A DNA stretch of 64,000 nucleotides from Salegentibacter echinorum (GTDB taxonomy: Bacteria; Bacteroidota; Bacteroidia; Flavobacteriales; Flavobacteriaceae), in the NCBI RefSeq assembly GCF_900129445.1, contig NZ_FQVT01000009.1, forward strand, positions 31,861-95,860, in the 5' to 3' direction. Both the position numbers and the translations under genes were made by a program. Under the pieces are notes generated by a model. It was not told the DNA's origin and did no database searches. It saw only the letters and a program-made list of their open reading frames with translations. Positions 1 to 8,318 of this stretch are shown in pieces (positions within the stretch are counted from its first letter, which is position 1; every line of letters starts with the position of its first letter).

Positions 1-437
1 GCAAATAAATTGAACTTGTAAATCGCTTTGGTCCAATCATAAAGGCTAATCGCCATGGCATCTATAGTAACCTGAAAATCTATATTTTCGAGAGTTGGTT
101 CCTCACCTGTCATTGGCTTTAAGTTTCCTTTAGAGATACTGTGAACTAAAGTCCTCACTTTTCCTTCTGTACCTAAAACTTCAGCGATTTGATTAATAAG
201 GCTTTCTCGTTTTTCAGCATTTGTGGCATCCACATTAAAACTTTCAAAATTAACTTGTTGCTTCTTTATATCTTCAAAGGCTTCTTCAATTTCAGCAATA
301 TCTGCTCGCTTATCGCGGTGAACTACAATAATATTCATCCCGTGACGCGCCAATTTCCTGGCGGTAGCAAAGCCAAGGCCGCTACTTCCGCCTAAAATTA
401 TCGCCCAATAATTAGTGTCTTTAAATTCCTTTACCAT
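1..437 (-). CDS. SDR-family oxidoreductase, N-terminal part (cut by window edge)
   Basis: Reading leftward from the ATG at 437, the protein begins with a beta strand, then a glycine-rich nucleotide-binding turn (ILGGSSGLGFATARKLA, about residues 14-30), an acidic/basic strand-end segment (VVHRDKRAD) and a VHSIS segment equivalent to the NNAG region. This is the Rossmann fold of short-chain dehydrogenases, in the enoyl-ACP-reductase-like subgroup. About 145 residues are in view; the catalytic Tyr-x-x-x-Lys lies beyond the left edge. The start codon overlaps one reading of the C-terminus of the type III PKS remnant, so the two were probably one operon and the SDR may have tailored its product. 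Substrate cannot be told from sequence. Confidence 0.75.
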   Translation of the reverse strand, partial: MVKEFKDTNYWAIILGGSSGLGFATARKLARHGMNIIVVHRDKRADIAEIEEAFEDIKKQQVNFESFNVDATNAEKRESLINQIAEVLGTEGKVRTLVHSISKGNLKPMTGEEPTLENIDFQVTIDAMAISLYDWTKAIYKFNLF

Positions 438-850
438 TTTAATAAAACTCTTTGTGCCTGTTCCCTTGCTTCGGGTTGTTTTTTATAAACTCCTCCAAAA
501 CATAAAGCACGGTTACACTATTAATATTTCCATATTTGTAAAACACTTCTCGTGTTTTCGTTTATATTTTTACCTAAGTTAGCAAAAAGATCTTCAACTG
601 TTTGCTTTATTTTCTTTCCACCGGGATGAAATGTAAAATGGTTTATATCTGGTAGCTCGTTTTTTGCGTCTATATTATTAACGACCTTTGTTACTTTAAA
701 AATATCTATTTCAAAATTTTCAAAAGAGGGAAAAGTTTCAGTAGAAAGATTTTTAACCACAAACTTCTGGGAATATCCCTTTTTTGCAATTAAAATAATC
801 TCCTTTATAAACCGGAAAAGATGAATGCCAGCGGGTAGCCAGCGAAATCA
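431..850 (-). pseudogene. Degraded type III polyketide synthase (chalcone/stilbene synthase-like), C-terminal remnant
   Basis: On the minus strand, one frame open from 847 to 521 contains NHFTFHPGGKKI, the catalytic-His HPGG motif of chalcone-synthase-fold enzymes. After a frameshift near 545, a second frame reads KYGNINSVTVLYVLEEF, the catalytic-Asn YGN motif and the conserved C-terminal strand of the same family. A third frame then gives a plausible end (PEAREQAQRVLLKW, stop at 431-433) that touches the start of the SDR gene. Only about 110-130 residues of a roughly 350-residue enzyme remain, with no N-terminal KAS half or active-site Cys in view. Two frame changes plus truncation point to a dead gene rather than one sequencing error, although an error cannot be excluded for either single shift. 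Confidence 0.6.
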
Positions 851-903
851 ACAATAATAATGATTTCGATGTCATTCATGCCTTTAATGTAGAAAAAAGA
901 ATA

Positions 904-936
904 AAAAAAATCCCGACTTGAAAGCCGGGATTTTTA
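904..936 (-). terminator. Rho-independent terminator after the OmpA-like gene
   Basis: An imperfect stem AAAATCCCG/CGGGATTTT is followed, in leftward reading, by a run of eight T residues. It begins about 24 bases past the stop of the OmpA-family gene. Confidence 0.8.
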
Positions 937-959
937 ATAAAGTGTATTTAGAACGGTAA

Positions 960-1661
960 TTACTGGTTACCCGTCTTCTGCTTTGCTTCTCGTTTTAGAT
1001 CTTCATTCGCGATAATAGCTAATTCTACCCTACGGTTTTTAGCTCTACCTTCAGCAGTAGAATTATCATATTTTGGCTGATTTTCACCATACCATTTTGT
1101 TTCAAACCTACCGTTACTTAATCCCTGTCCAGCAAGGTAATTTGTTACCGCCTGGGCACGGTTTTTTGAAAGGGTAAGGTTATAACTTTCTGCACCGGTA
1201 TTATCGGTATGTCCTTCTATCAAAATGTTAGAATCTGGATATTCTTTAAAGATAGAAGCTAATTTATTTAAGGTTTGCTGGGATTTCGAATTGATATTGT
1301 ATTTTTCAGTATCAAAATACACTCCGCTACTTTCATCAAAAGTCACATTAATCCCTTCACCTACACGTTCTACTTCTGCACCGGGCACTTCGCGCTCAAT
1401 TTCTTTAGCTTGCTTGTCCATGCGGTTACCAATATAACCTCCGGCAGCACCACCTACAACGCCACCAATAATGGCACCCAGGGCTGTATTACCGTCTCCA
1501 ACATTATTTCCTATAACGCCACCAATTGCAGCACCACTACCGGCACCAATAACAGCGCCTTTTTGTTTGTTATTTGCATTCTGTACAGCATCACAACCAA
1601 ATAGCATAGTAGCTGCAAAGAGCATAGCGAACATTCTATTTATTGTCATCTTCATAATCAT
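960..1661 (-). CDS. OmpA-family lipoprotein with glycine zipper
   Basis: A 233-residue envelope protein that anchors the outer membrane to peptidoglycan. A lipoprotein signal ends in LFGC (Cys23). Residues about 35-80 form a glycine-zipper segment (repeated GxxxG, as in GAVIGAGSGAAIGG). The C-terminal half (about 110-222) is an OmpA/MotB peptidoglycan-binding domain with the HTDNTG aspartate and the NRRVEL arginine that bind diaminopimelate. The layout matches YiaD-type proteins. Three in-frame ATGs (1661, 1655, 1649) precede the hydrophobic core, so the exact start is uncertain. It follows the lipocalin-like lipoprotein gene by 9 bases, so they are probably cotranscribed from the promoter upstream of 2153. 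Confidence 0.9.
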   Translation of the reverse strand: MIMKMTINRMFAMLFAATMLFGCDAVQNANNKQKGAVIGAGSGAAIGGVIGNNVGDGNTALGAIIGGVVGGAAGGYIGNRMDKQAKEIEREVPGAEVERVGEGINVTFDESSGVYFDTEKYNINSKSQQTLNKLASIFKEYPDSNILIEGHTDNTGAESYNLTLSKNRAQAVTNYLAGQGLSNGRFETKWYGENQPKYDNSTAEGRAKNRRVELAIIANEDLKREAKQKTGNQ

Positions 1662-1670
1662 TAATTTATT

Positions 1671-2153
1671 TTAAAGTTTAGAAAAATTCATTCGAATCAC
1701 AAATGGAGAACCATCAAGCATTACAGATTGTTCCCATACCATTTGCGTTGCAGAAACCGATCTTAAATTAAGTCTGAACCCCTGATTTCCAGTAGTCGAA
1801 TCATAATCTGCGTTAGTTGGTTTTAGTAGGAAATCATAAACTCCTTCCGGCGTATTTTCTTCATCAATCGACCATATAAAATAACGCTGACCTCCATCAC
1901 AATTAGGCCCCTGTACATTGTAAGCACCACGGTTGTTATTAGAAATAAAATTCCAGGTACTATTTTCAAAACAGGATGCATTGGCCTCATTAAATAAAGT
2001 CACGTCAAATTCCCCCGAATTTTTAGGATAGGTCACACTGGTAAGCGTCCAATCTCCATTAAAAGTTTTTCTCGCCTCTCTGGCTTGTTTACTTGGTCCA
2101 CAGGCAGCAAATAAAATCGCTACCACACCAAGAATTAGAATTTTTCTCATCAT
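1671..2153 (-). CDS. Lipocalin-like lipoprotein
   Basis: A 160-residue lipoprotein; the signal ends in FAAC (Cys18). The mature part starts after a short charged linker with NGDWTLTSVTYP, the typical first strand (GxW) of lipocalin-like domains common in Bacteroidota, and continues as alternating beta strands to the end. The family is thought to bind small hydrophobic ligands or act as a structural lipoprotein, but no ligand can be assigned. It is first in a two-gene operon with the OmpA-like lipoprotein, whose start lies 9 bases downstream. A dyad (TCGATTATCGA, 2256-2266) lies about 100 bases upstream of the start and recurs upstream of pfkA. Confidence 0.75.
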   Translation of the reverse strand: MMRKILILGVVAILFAACGPSKQAREARKTFNGDWTLTSVTYPKNSGEFDVTLFNEANASCFENSTWNFISNNNRGAYNVQGPNCDGGQRYFIWSIDEENTPEGVYDFLLKPTNADYDSTTGNQGFRLNLRSVSATQMVWEQSVMLDGSPFVIRMNFSKL

Positions 2154-2270
2154 TTATTGTTTTAATTTAAAAATAAACTACCTCGCAGCAAGCCTACTTA
2201 AGATTAAATAGGAAGATTACTTTGGTTTTGATACAAGTCTCGAGGTATTTAAATTTCGATTATCGAGTAA

Positions 2271-2315
2271 AAATCCAATGTTTTCGGGATTTACCGTTTT
2301 TAAAACATTGGATTT
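2271..2315 (-). terminator. Strong 14-bp hairpin, possible second terminator
   Basis: A perfect 14-bp inverted repeat (AAATCCAATGTTTT at 2271-2284 with its complement at 2302-2315) encloses a 17-base loop that itself holds CGG/CCG. In leftward reading it is followed by a short T tract. It lies between the DUF1328 gene and the lipocalin-like gene, so it would stop transcripts from the former; a regulatory site is also possible. Confidence 0.5.
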
Positions 2316-2349
2316 CTCATTTTAATTTTTTTCTTCTTCATAAGAAGTT

Positions 2350-2381
2350 AAAAAGGTTTCTATTTGGAAAGAAACTTTTTT
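2350..2381 (-). terminator. Terminator after the DUF1328 gene
   Basis: Stem AAAAAGGTTTC (2350-2360) pairs with GAAACTTTTTT (2371-2381). In leftward reading the stem ends in a T run. It lies 57 bases past the stop of the small membrane-protein gene. Confidence 0.6.
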
Positions 2382-2437
2382 AATCTTTATTTCCATTACC
2401 TACAAGCTGTAAGGTTAACAGCATTGCTTTCTACAAA

Positions 2438-2599
2438 TTATCTTCTAAATAATCTACTAATAAGTGAAATCACCAGTAGTACCAGGAAAATGTAAAATAT
2501 AATTTTTGCAATATCGGCGAATCCTTCTGCCATTCCTCCAAAACCAAAAACAGCGGCCACCAGGGCAATAATTAAGAAAATAACGATTAAACGTATCAT
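2438..2599 (-). CDS. DUF1328-family small membrane protein
   Basis: A 53-residue protein read leftward from the ATG at 2599 to TAA at 2438. It has two hydrophobic helices (about residues 3-20 and 33-47) joined by [12 protein letters not shown], and a basic RLFRR end. The F-G-x-G-x-x-E/A-x-x-A-D/G-I-A-K-I pattern is that of the DUF1328 (YtjA-like) family of two-helix inner-membrane proteins. These are often general-stress genes of unknown mechanism. The gene is free-standing, with a good terminator downstream. Confidence 0.8.
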   Translation of the reverse strand: MIRLIVIFLIIALVAAVFGFGGMAEGFADIAKIIFYIFLVLLVISLISRLFRR

Positions 2600-2729
2600 A
2601 ATATTAGATTTTTAGATTAGTTATCAACTAAATTACAGCAGCAAATGAAGTGACACAAAAGATTATTAATACTTTAACAAGCCTAATGTTAAGGAATCTT
2701 AATTCTATGTTTGATTTCGCTAATTTTTA

Positions 2730-4736
2730 TTAATAAGCTATTAATTCCAGTAATTTTTCCTGAAAACGCTGCTTCGGGAGATAGCCTTCTTCCAAACCTG
2801 GTGCAAATGGAATGGGCGTTTCCAGACTACCTACCCGCATCACAGGAGCATCCAAAAACTCAAAACAAGATTCTGAAATTAATGCTGAAATTTCTGAAGC
2901 CAAACTGCCAAAAAGTGAATCTTCAGTAAGCACAAGAGCTTTTCCGCATTTTCTAACCGAAGCGATGATACATTCGATATCTAAAGGTTGCAAACTTCGT
3001 AGATCTATAAGTTCTATTTCTTCCAATTCATTTTTGGCTATGATTTCCATTGCCCAATGCACCGCCGCGCCATAGGTAATCACACTCACTTTAGAGCCTC
3101 GCTGTAAAACCGAAGCTTTACCAAAAGGTAAAGTGTAATAGTCTTGCGGCACTTCCTGGCGAATGCTTCTATACAATGCTTTATGTTCAAAAAACAAAAC
3201 AGGATTAGGATCGTTAAAAGCAGTATTTAATAAGCCTTTGGCATCATAGGGAAAGGCTGGGTAGATTACTTTTAACCCGGGAACTTTAGTAAACCAGGCT
3301 TCATTGGTTTGGCTGTGAAATGGTCCTGCACCTACATCTGCACCACAGGGCATTCTTATGACAACATCGGCATTTTGGTTCCATCTAAAATTAGATTTTG
3401 CCAGGTAATTTACAATGGGGTTAAAGCCAGAACTCACAAAATCTCCAAACTGCATCTCTACCATAGCTTTCATACCATTTATAGCAAGACCCATTGCGGC
3501 TCCTATCACCGCCGATTCACATATTGGGGTATTCCTAACCCTATCTTTTCCAAATTTAGCGACTAAACCTTCGGTGATTTTAAAAACCCCACCATATTCA
3601 GCAATATCCTGTCCCATTAATACCAGCGAGTTGTGACGATGCATACTTTGTGCTACCGCCTGGGCGATAGCGTCTATAAGTCGAATATTTTCTGAGGCAT
3701 CAACACTCTGTATATCTTCATATTTAAAATTCTGAAAAACATCATTCAACTCTTTTGTTTCATCAAAAGTAGTAATGGGTTCTTTGTTCGCAGTCTCTAA
3801 ATGCGTATCAATCTCAAGTTTAATTTTCTCTTTAAAATCTTCATCCTGGGCTTCAGAAAGAATATTTTCATTCTTTAAAAACCTCCTGAAATTGTCTATA
3901 GGATCTTTCTGCTCCCAAAACTTCATCAAATCTTCTGGCACATATTTAGTACCGCTAGCTTCTTCGTGGCCACGTCTTCTAAAGGTTTTAAATTCTATTA
4001 AAACCGGCCTGGGATCATTTCTAATACTTTCGGCAATTTTAGAAACACGGGTATATACTTCAATAATATTATTTCCATCTATAATATGCGACTCCATACC
4101 GTAGCCCTGTCCTCTATCAGCTATGTTTTCACAACGATACTGCTCATTGGTAGGTGTGGAAAGTCCGTAGCCATTATTTTCAACACAAAATATAACCGGC
4201 AACTCCCAAACTGAAGCAATATTAAGCGCTTCGTGAAAATCTCCTTCACTGGTACCACCTTCCCCGGTAAAAACTGCTGTAAGCTTATTCTCCTTCTTTA
4301 GTTTATGTGCCAGGGCAATACCATTGGCCACGCCAAGCTGTGGCCCCAGGTGAGAAATCATCCCAATTATTTTATACTCTTGCGTACCAAAATGAAAACT
4401 GCGATCCCTACCTTTAGTGAAACCATTTTGTTTTCCCTGCCACTGCGAAAACAGTCTATTTAAAGGGACGTCTCTAGTGGTAAATACGCCCAAATTGCGG
4501 TGCATTGGTAAAATATACTCATCTTTATTTAAAGCTTTCGCTACACCAACTGAAATCGCTTCCTGACCTATCCCGCTAAACCATTTTGATACTTTTCCCT
4601 GTCGAAGAAGGATTAACATTTTTTCTTCAATTAATCTTGGTTTCAGCAACGCATTATATAAGTCTAATAGTTCTGATGAAGAAAGTTGGTTTTTCTGAAA
4701 AGTAATCTTGTTTTTTTCTGAAGTATCTGGCTGCAT
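2730..4736 (-). CDS. 2-oxoacid dehydrogenase E1, fused alpha and beta subunits (branched-chain type)
   Basis: A 668-residue thiamine-diphosphate enzyme that decarboxylates a 2-oxo acid and passes the acyl group to the lipoyl E2 protein. The N-terminal half (about 20-330) is the alpha domain with the TPP motif GEGGTSEGDFHEALN ending in ENN. The C-terminal half (about 350-668) is the transketolase-like beta domain (MGQDIAEYGGVF, GPFHSQTNEAWF, EDSLFGSLASEI). The single-chain fusion is typical of Bacteroidota. 2-Oxoisovalerate is the likeliest substrate, although pyruvate is possible. I chose the ATG at 4736 over an upstream TTG at 4766 because homology-like sequence begins only after it. No E2 or E3 gene is adjacent. 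Confidence 0.88.
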   Translation of the reverse strand: MQPDTSEKNKITFQKNQLSSSELLDLYNALLKPRLIEEKMLILLRQGKVSKWFSGIGQEAISVGVAKALNKDEYILPMHRNLGVFTTRDVPLNRLFSQWQGKQNGFTKGRDRSFHFGTQEYKIIGMISHLGPQLGVANGIALAHKLKKENKLTAVFTGEGGTSEGDFHEALNIASVWELPVIFCVENNGYGLSTPTNEQYRCENIADRGQGYGMESHIIDGNNIIEVYTRVSKIAESIRNDPRPVLIEFKTFRRRGHEEASGTKYVPEDLMKFWEQKDPIDNFRRFLKNENILSEAQDEDFKEKIKLEIDTHLETANKEPITTFDETKELNDVFQNFKYEDIQSVDASENIRLIDAIAQAVAQSMHRHNSLVLMGQDIAEYGGVFKITEGLVAKFGKDRVRNTPICESAVIGAAMGLAINGMKAMVEMQFGDFVSSGFNPIVNYLAKSNFRWNQNADVVIRMPCGADVGAGPFHSQTNEAWFTKVPGLKVIYPAFPYDAKGLLNTAFNDPNPVLFFEHKALYRSIRQEVPQDYYTLPFGKASVLQRGSKVSVITYGAAVHWAMEIIAKNELEEIELIDLRSLQPLDIECIIASVRKCGKALVLTEDSLFGSLASEISALISESCFEFLDAPVMRVGSLETPIPFAPGLEEGYLPKQRFQEKLLELIAY

Positions 4737-4858
4737 AGTGAACGTTTCTTTCTCAAATGTAACCAAAAATATAAATGATAAGAAATTTAAAAAGCCTCGG
4801 GAACTCTCATATTTTTAGTTAACTTTGATTGATAAATTTTGAAAAAACTTAGTAATAT

Positions 4859-5815
4859 ATGGCGATGAATAATATTCCCAGTGTAGATCTGGCCGATTTT
4901 CTTTCTAAAGATGAGGCAAAAAAGCAGAAGTTTGTTCAAGAAATTGGAAAAGCTTATGAAGAAATTGGCTTTGTAGCTTTAAAAAATCATTTCTTAGTAG
5001 AAAAACTGGAAACTAACCTTTATAAAGAGGTAAAGAGTTTTTTTGATCTTCCGCTAGAAGTTAAAAAGAAATATGAAATTGAAGGTTTGGCAGGACAACG
5101 CGGTTATATTTCATTTGGAAAAGAACACGCTAAAGGTAAGAAAGAAGGTGATTTAAAGGAATTTTGGCATTTTGGACAGATTCCAGATAAAGATGCAAAT
5201 TTAACAGAGGATTATCCAGAAAATATTCAGGTTGAAGAAGTAGAAGATTTCAATGCCGTAGGAATGGAAGCTTATAAAATGCTGGAAAAAACCGGTATTT
5301 ATGTTTTACGTGCCCTGGCTTTATACATTGGTTTGGAAGAACATTATTTTGATCATTGGGCCAGTAATGGAAATAGTATCTTAAGGCCTATACATTACCC
5401 ACCAATCACCGAGGAGCCTAAGGGCGCTGTTAGAGCGGGAGCGCACGGTGATATTAATTTAATCACTTTATTAATGGGAGCATCCTCGGGGGGATTACAG
5501 GTTTTAAGAAAAGATGGAGAATGGATAGATGCGGTTCCTAAGAAGGATGAATTGGTGATTAATGTTGGTGATATGTTAGAAAGACATACCAATAATAAGT
5601 TACGTTCCACCATTCACCGGGTGATCAATCCTCCAAAAGAAGAATGGGACAAACCAAGATATTCTATTCCTTTCTTTATGCATCCTAGAAGTGAGATGCG
5701 TTTAGATTGTTTAGAAGAATGTATAGATGAAGAAAATCCCAAGCAATACGAAGATATTACCGCTGGAGAATTTTTACATCAACGATTAGTAGAAATAGGA
5801 CTCTTAAAAAAATAA
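4859..5815 (+). CDS. Isopenicillin-N-synthase-like 2-oxoglutarate/Fe(II) dioxygenase
   Basis: A 318-residue non-haem iron oxygenase of the IPNS/flavanone-hydroxylase fold. An N-terminal DIOX_N domain (SVDLADFLSKDEAKK, IGFVALKNHF) precedes the 2OG-FeII core. The iron triad is visible as His196-x-Asp198 (AHGDINLITLL) and His253 (STIHRVINPP), with the co-substrate-binding R-x-S in PRYSIPFF. Substrate is unknown; members act on small metabolites. It opens a rightward group whose next gene, the SUI1-like factor, starts 3 bases after its stop. Function of the pairing is not evident. Confidence 0.85.
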   Translation: MAMNNIPSVDLADFLSKDEAKKQKFVQEIGKAYEEIGFVALKNHFLVEKLETNLYKEVKSFFDLPLEVKKKYEIEGLAGQRGYISFGKEHAKGKKEGDLKEFWHFGQIPDKDANLTEDYPENIQVEEVEDFNAVGMEAYKMLEKTGIYVLRALALYIGLEEHYFDHWASNGNSILRPIHYPPITEEPKGAVRAGAHGDINLITLLMGASSGGLQVLRKDGEWIDAVPKKDELVINVGDMLERHTNNKLRSTIHRVINPPKEEWDKPRYSIPFFMHPRSEMRLDCLEECIDEENPKQYEDITAGEFLHQRLVEIGLLKK

Positions 5816-5818
5816 TTT

Positions 5819-6172
5819 ATGGCTAAGAAGAAAATGGGGTTGGAAGATCTTGGCGGTTTAGTATATTCCACCAATGATAATCTTGAAAACACAGCAAATG
5901 AAAATGAAGCTGAAGAATCTTTGGAACCCCGGGAACAATATTTAGAAGCACACTTTAGTAATAAAGGAAGGGGTGGTAAAACCGTGACTATTATTAAAGG
6001 TTTCCAGGGGCCTGAAGAAGATTTAATTGCCCTAGGAAAAAAGCTAAAAAAGAAATGTGGTGTAGGCGGTTCTACCAAAGACGGTGAAATTATCATACAG
6101 GGTGATGATAGGGAAAAAATTATGGAACTTCTTAGAAAAGACTCCTATAATGTTAAACGTGTTGGCGGATAA
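5819..6172 (+). CDS. SUI1/eIF1-like translation factor (YciH type)
   Basis: A 117-residue protein. A charged, variable N-terminus (about 1-45) is followed by a compact SUI1 fold: GRGGKTVTIIKGF, then LGKKLKKKCGVGGSTKDGEIIIQGD, the signature loop and strand of the family. Bacterial members resemble eIF1 and can influence start-codon fidelity in vitro, but their role in vivo is unclear. It lies 3 bases downstream of the oxygenase gene and 27 bases upstream of the DUF1835 gene, so it is probably in one transcript. Confidence 0.88.
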   Translation: MAKKKMGLEDLGGLVYSTNDNLENTANENEAEESLEPREQYLEAHFSNKGRGGKTVTIIKGFQGPEEDLIALGKKLKKKCGVGGSTKDGEIIIQGDDREKIMELLRKDSYNVKRVGG

Positions 6173-6199
6173 TTTTATAATTGAGAATTAAATTTTGCT

Positions 6200-7132
6200 A
6201 TGAGTAGTAATGCGCTGCACATTATTAATGGAGACGGTCTTACCGAAACGGTTAAAAGTCTCGAAATTCCCGGTCAAATTATTGTTTGGAGGGAATTACT
6301 TTGTGAAGGTCGGTGTATAAAGAAGGTTGGCTCAAAAGATTTTATAGAAGAAAGACAAAAATTCTTAGGAGAAACCTATGGAATTTCTTCAGAAGATTAC
6401 CTGGATAAATTCGTTTCGCAACTGGAAAAGTTAAAGCAGGTAGAAAACTACGATCACGTAGTTTTGTGGTTTGAATTCGATCTTTTTTGCCATATAAATA
6501 TGTTAGCTGCTATTAGCTTTTATTTGGAGCACAAAGTTGAAAAACCTTTTTATTTAGTTTGCAGCAAACGACTAAAGGGAGAAAATGAATTAACCCCGCT
6601 ATCTCATTTATCCCCCAAAAACTTATTAAATCATTACGAGAATAAAATTAAACTTACCGAAGATGACCTGGCAATTGCCTCTTTAGTTTGGGAACTTTAT
6701 TGTGGAAGCAACCCCCAAAAGCTTAAGAGACAAATTAAGAAAACTTCAAATTTTGAATATTTATCCAGTTGCATTAGGGCACATATTGAACGATACCCAA
6801 ATAGTGTTACCGGTATTAATACTTTAGAAAAAAATATCCTTAAACTCATAGAAAATCAAAACATTACCTCCTATAACCAATTCTTAGGATATGCTTTGCA
6901 GTACCAGGGATATTATGGATATAGCGATTCTCAAATGGAGCGTCTATTGAAAAAACTGGAAATATTTTACACCTTTAAAGATGGTAAACTCACGTTAACG
7001 GAAAGTGGTAATAAAGTACTGGAAAGGGAAAAGAGTTTTTACCAGGACCTAAAAACCGATGAATATATGGGAGGTTCTAAAATCTTTGATTTTCTATACG
7101 ATTCCGATTCTCATAAAATCTTAAAACTATAA
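6200..7132 (+). CDS. DUF1835-domain protein
   Basis: A 310-residue conserved protein. The N-terminus LHIINGDGLTETVKSL and the following IIVWRELLCEGR and VLWFEFDLFCHINMLAAISF match the DUF1835 domain (about residues 5-125), which has a Rossmann-like look. The C-terminal half ends in a winged-helix-like segment (QMERLLKKLEIFYTFKDGKLTLTESGNKVLE), resembling the DUF3658-type tail found with DUF1835. Function unknown. The stop precedes the phosphorylase start by one base, so the two are translationally close. Confidence 0.8.
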   Translation: MSSNALHIINGDGLTETVKSLEIPGQIIVWRELLCEGRCIKKVGSKDFIEERQKFLGETYGISSEDYLDKFVSQLEKLKQVENYDHVVLWFEFDLFCHINMLAAISFYLEHKVEKPFYLVCSKRLKGENELTPLSHLSPKNLLNHYENKIKLTEDDLAIASLVWELYCGSNPQKLKRQIKKTSNFEYLSSCIRAHIERYPNSVTGINTLEKNILKLIENQNITSYNQFLGYALQYQGYYGYSDSQMERLLKKLEIFYTFKDGKLTLTESGNKVLEREKSFYQDLKTDEYMGGSKIFDFLYDSDSHKILKL

Positions 7133-7133
7133 T

Positions 7134-8003
7134 ATGGCCATAAAAGCTTCAGAGTTTATCCAAAATAAGGATGGTAGTGTTTACCATCTCAATTTATTAC
7201 CAGAACATTTGGCCGAGACGGTAATCACCGTTGGAGACCCCGATCGCGTAGAGAAGGTCACCCGATATTTTGATTCCGTAGAACATAAAATTCAAAAAAG
7301 GGAATTTCATACCCAAACCGGTACTTATAAAGGAAAACGAATAAGTGTGATTTCTACCGGTATTGGGCCAGACAATATAGACATTGTTATTAACGAGCTG
7401 GATGCCCTGGTAAATATAGATTTTAAAACCCGTGAACTTAAAGAGGAAAAAACCAGTTTAGATATTATTAGAATTGGAACTACCGGTTCCATACAAAAAG
7501 AGATTCCGGTAGATGCTTTTATAATAAGTGAAAGCGCTATCGGTTTAGACGGATTGCTTCATTTTTATGAGAGCGAGCACATTCAGGACCTTGATTTTCA
7601 GGAAGCTTTTATTAAACATTTAAATTGGTTTGATAAAAAAGCAGCGCCTTACATCGTTTCGGGTGGAGATAAACTTATCGCGCGTATGCAGGGGAAAGAC
7701 ACTTTTAAAGGAATAACCGGAACAAATATAGGTTTTTACGGCCCACAAGGTAGAATTTTAAGGCTTACCCTTCAGGATAATGAAATGAATGATAAATTAG
7801 GTTCATTTTCTTACAAAGACCGCGAAATAACCAATTTAGAAATGGAAACCTCGGCTATCTATGGTTTATCCAAATTATTAGGACATCAGGCTATTTCAAT
7901 GAATGCGATTATTGCTAATCGAGCAGCCGGAACTTTCTCTAGAAACCCTAAAGAAACCGTAGATAAGCTTATAAAATATAGCCTGGAGAAGCTGGTAGAT
8001 TAA
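7134..8003 (+). CDS. Nucleoside phosphorylase (PNP/UDP family)
   Basis: A 289-residue phosphorolytic enzyme of nucleoside salvage. TVGDPDRVEKVTRYFD gives the phosphate-binding GDP-x-R loop (about residues 32-38). STGIGPDNIDIVINEL and RIGTTGSIQKEI are the central family motifs. NLEMETSAIYGLSKLLGH carries the ExET-like ribose-binding segment. It resembles uridine phosphorylase more than trimeric purine enzymes, but base specificity is not certain. It is the last gene of the rightward group and is followed by a terminator at 8239-8274. Confidence 0.88.
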   Translation: MAIKASEFIQNKDGSVYHLNLLPEHLAETVITVGDPDRVEKVTRYFDSVEHKIQKREFHTQTGTYKGKRISVISTGIGPDNIDIVINELDALVNIDFKTRELKEEKTSLDIIRIGTTGSIQKEIPVDAFIISESAIGLDGLLHFYESEHIQDLDFQEAFIKHLNWFDKKAAPYIVSGGDKLIARMQGKDTFKGITGTNIGFYGPQGRILRLTLQDNEMNDKLGSFSYKDREITNLEMETSAIYGLSKLLGHQAISMNAIIANRAAGTFSRNPKETVDKLIKYSLEKLVD

Positions 8004-8318
8004 TTTTCATCAAAAATCTCTTATAGAAAAACATGGTTTCTGTTTAACAGTACGTTTATATTTATCTCTTCATTCTCATTTTTTCGTTCTTAGATTGTCT
8101 TACGGGTAAAAAACCTATTCTAAGAGAGGACTCTTCTGTTCGGCGGCTATAGGTGTTGAATTTCAGCCTGTTACAACTATAACAGTTTAATTAAGCTGCA
8201 ACCAAAATTATTTAAACCACATGTTGTTGCAAATAAGAAGACCGTCTCACAGTTAAGTGAAACGGTCTCTTTTGTTCATCAATAAATAAAACTTAACCTT
8301 ATTAAATACTACGATGAA
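8004..8318. other. Intergenic region, 315 bases
   Basis: Apart from the terminator at 8239-8274 I see no reading frame, RNA gene or convincing promoter. The stretch separates a rightward gene from a leftward one, so no promoter is needed here. Confidence 0.6.
8239..8274 (+). terminator. Terminator of the phosphorylase operon
   Basis: Stem AGACCGTCTCAC (8239-8250) pairs with GTGAAACGGTCT (8257-8268) with one mismatch, followed by CTTTTG. The T run is on the plus side, and it lies between convergent genes. Confidence 0.85.
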
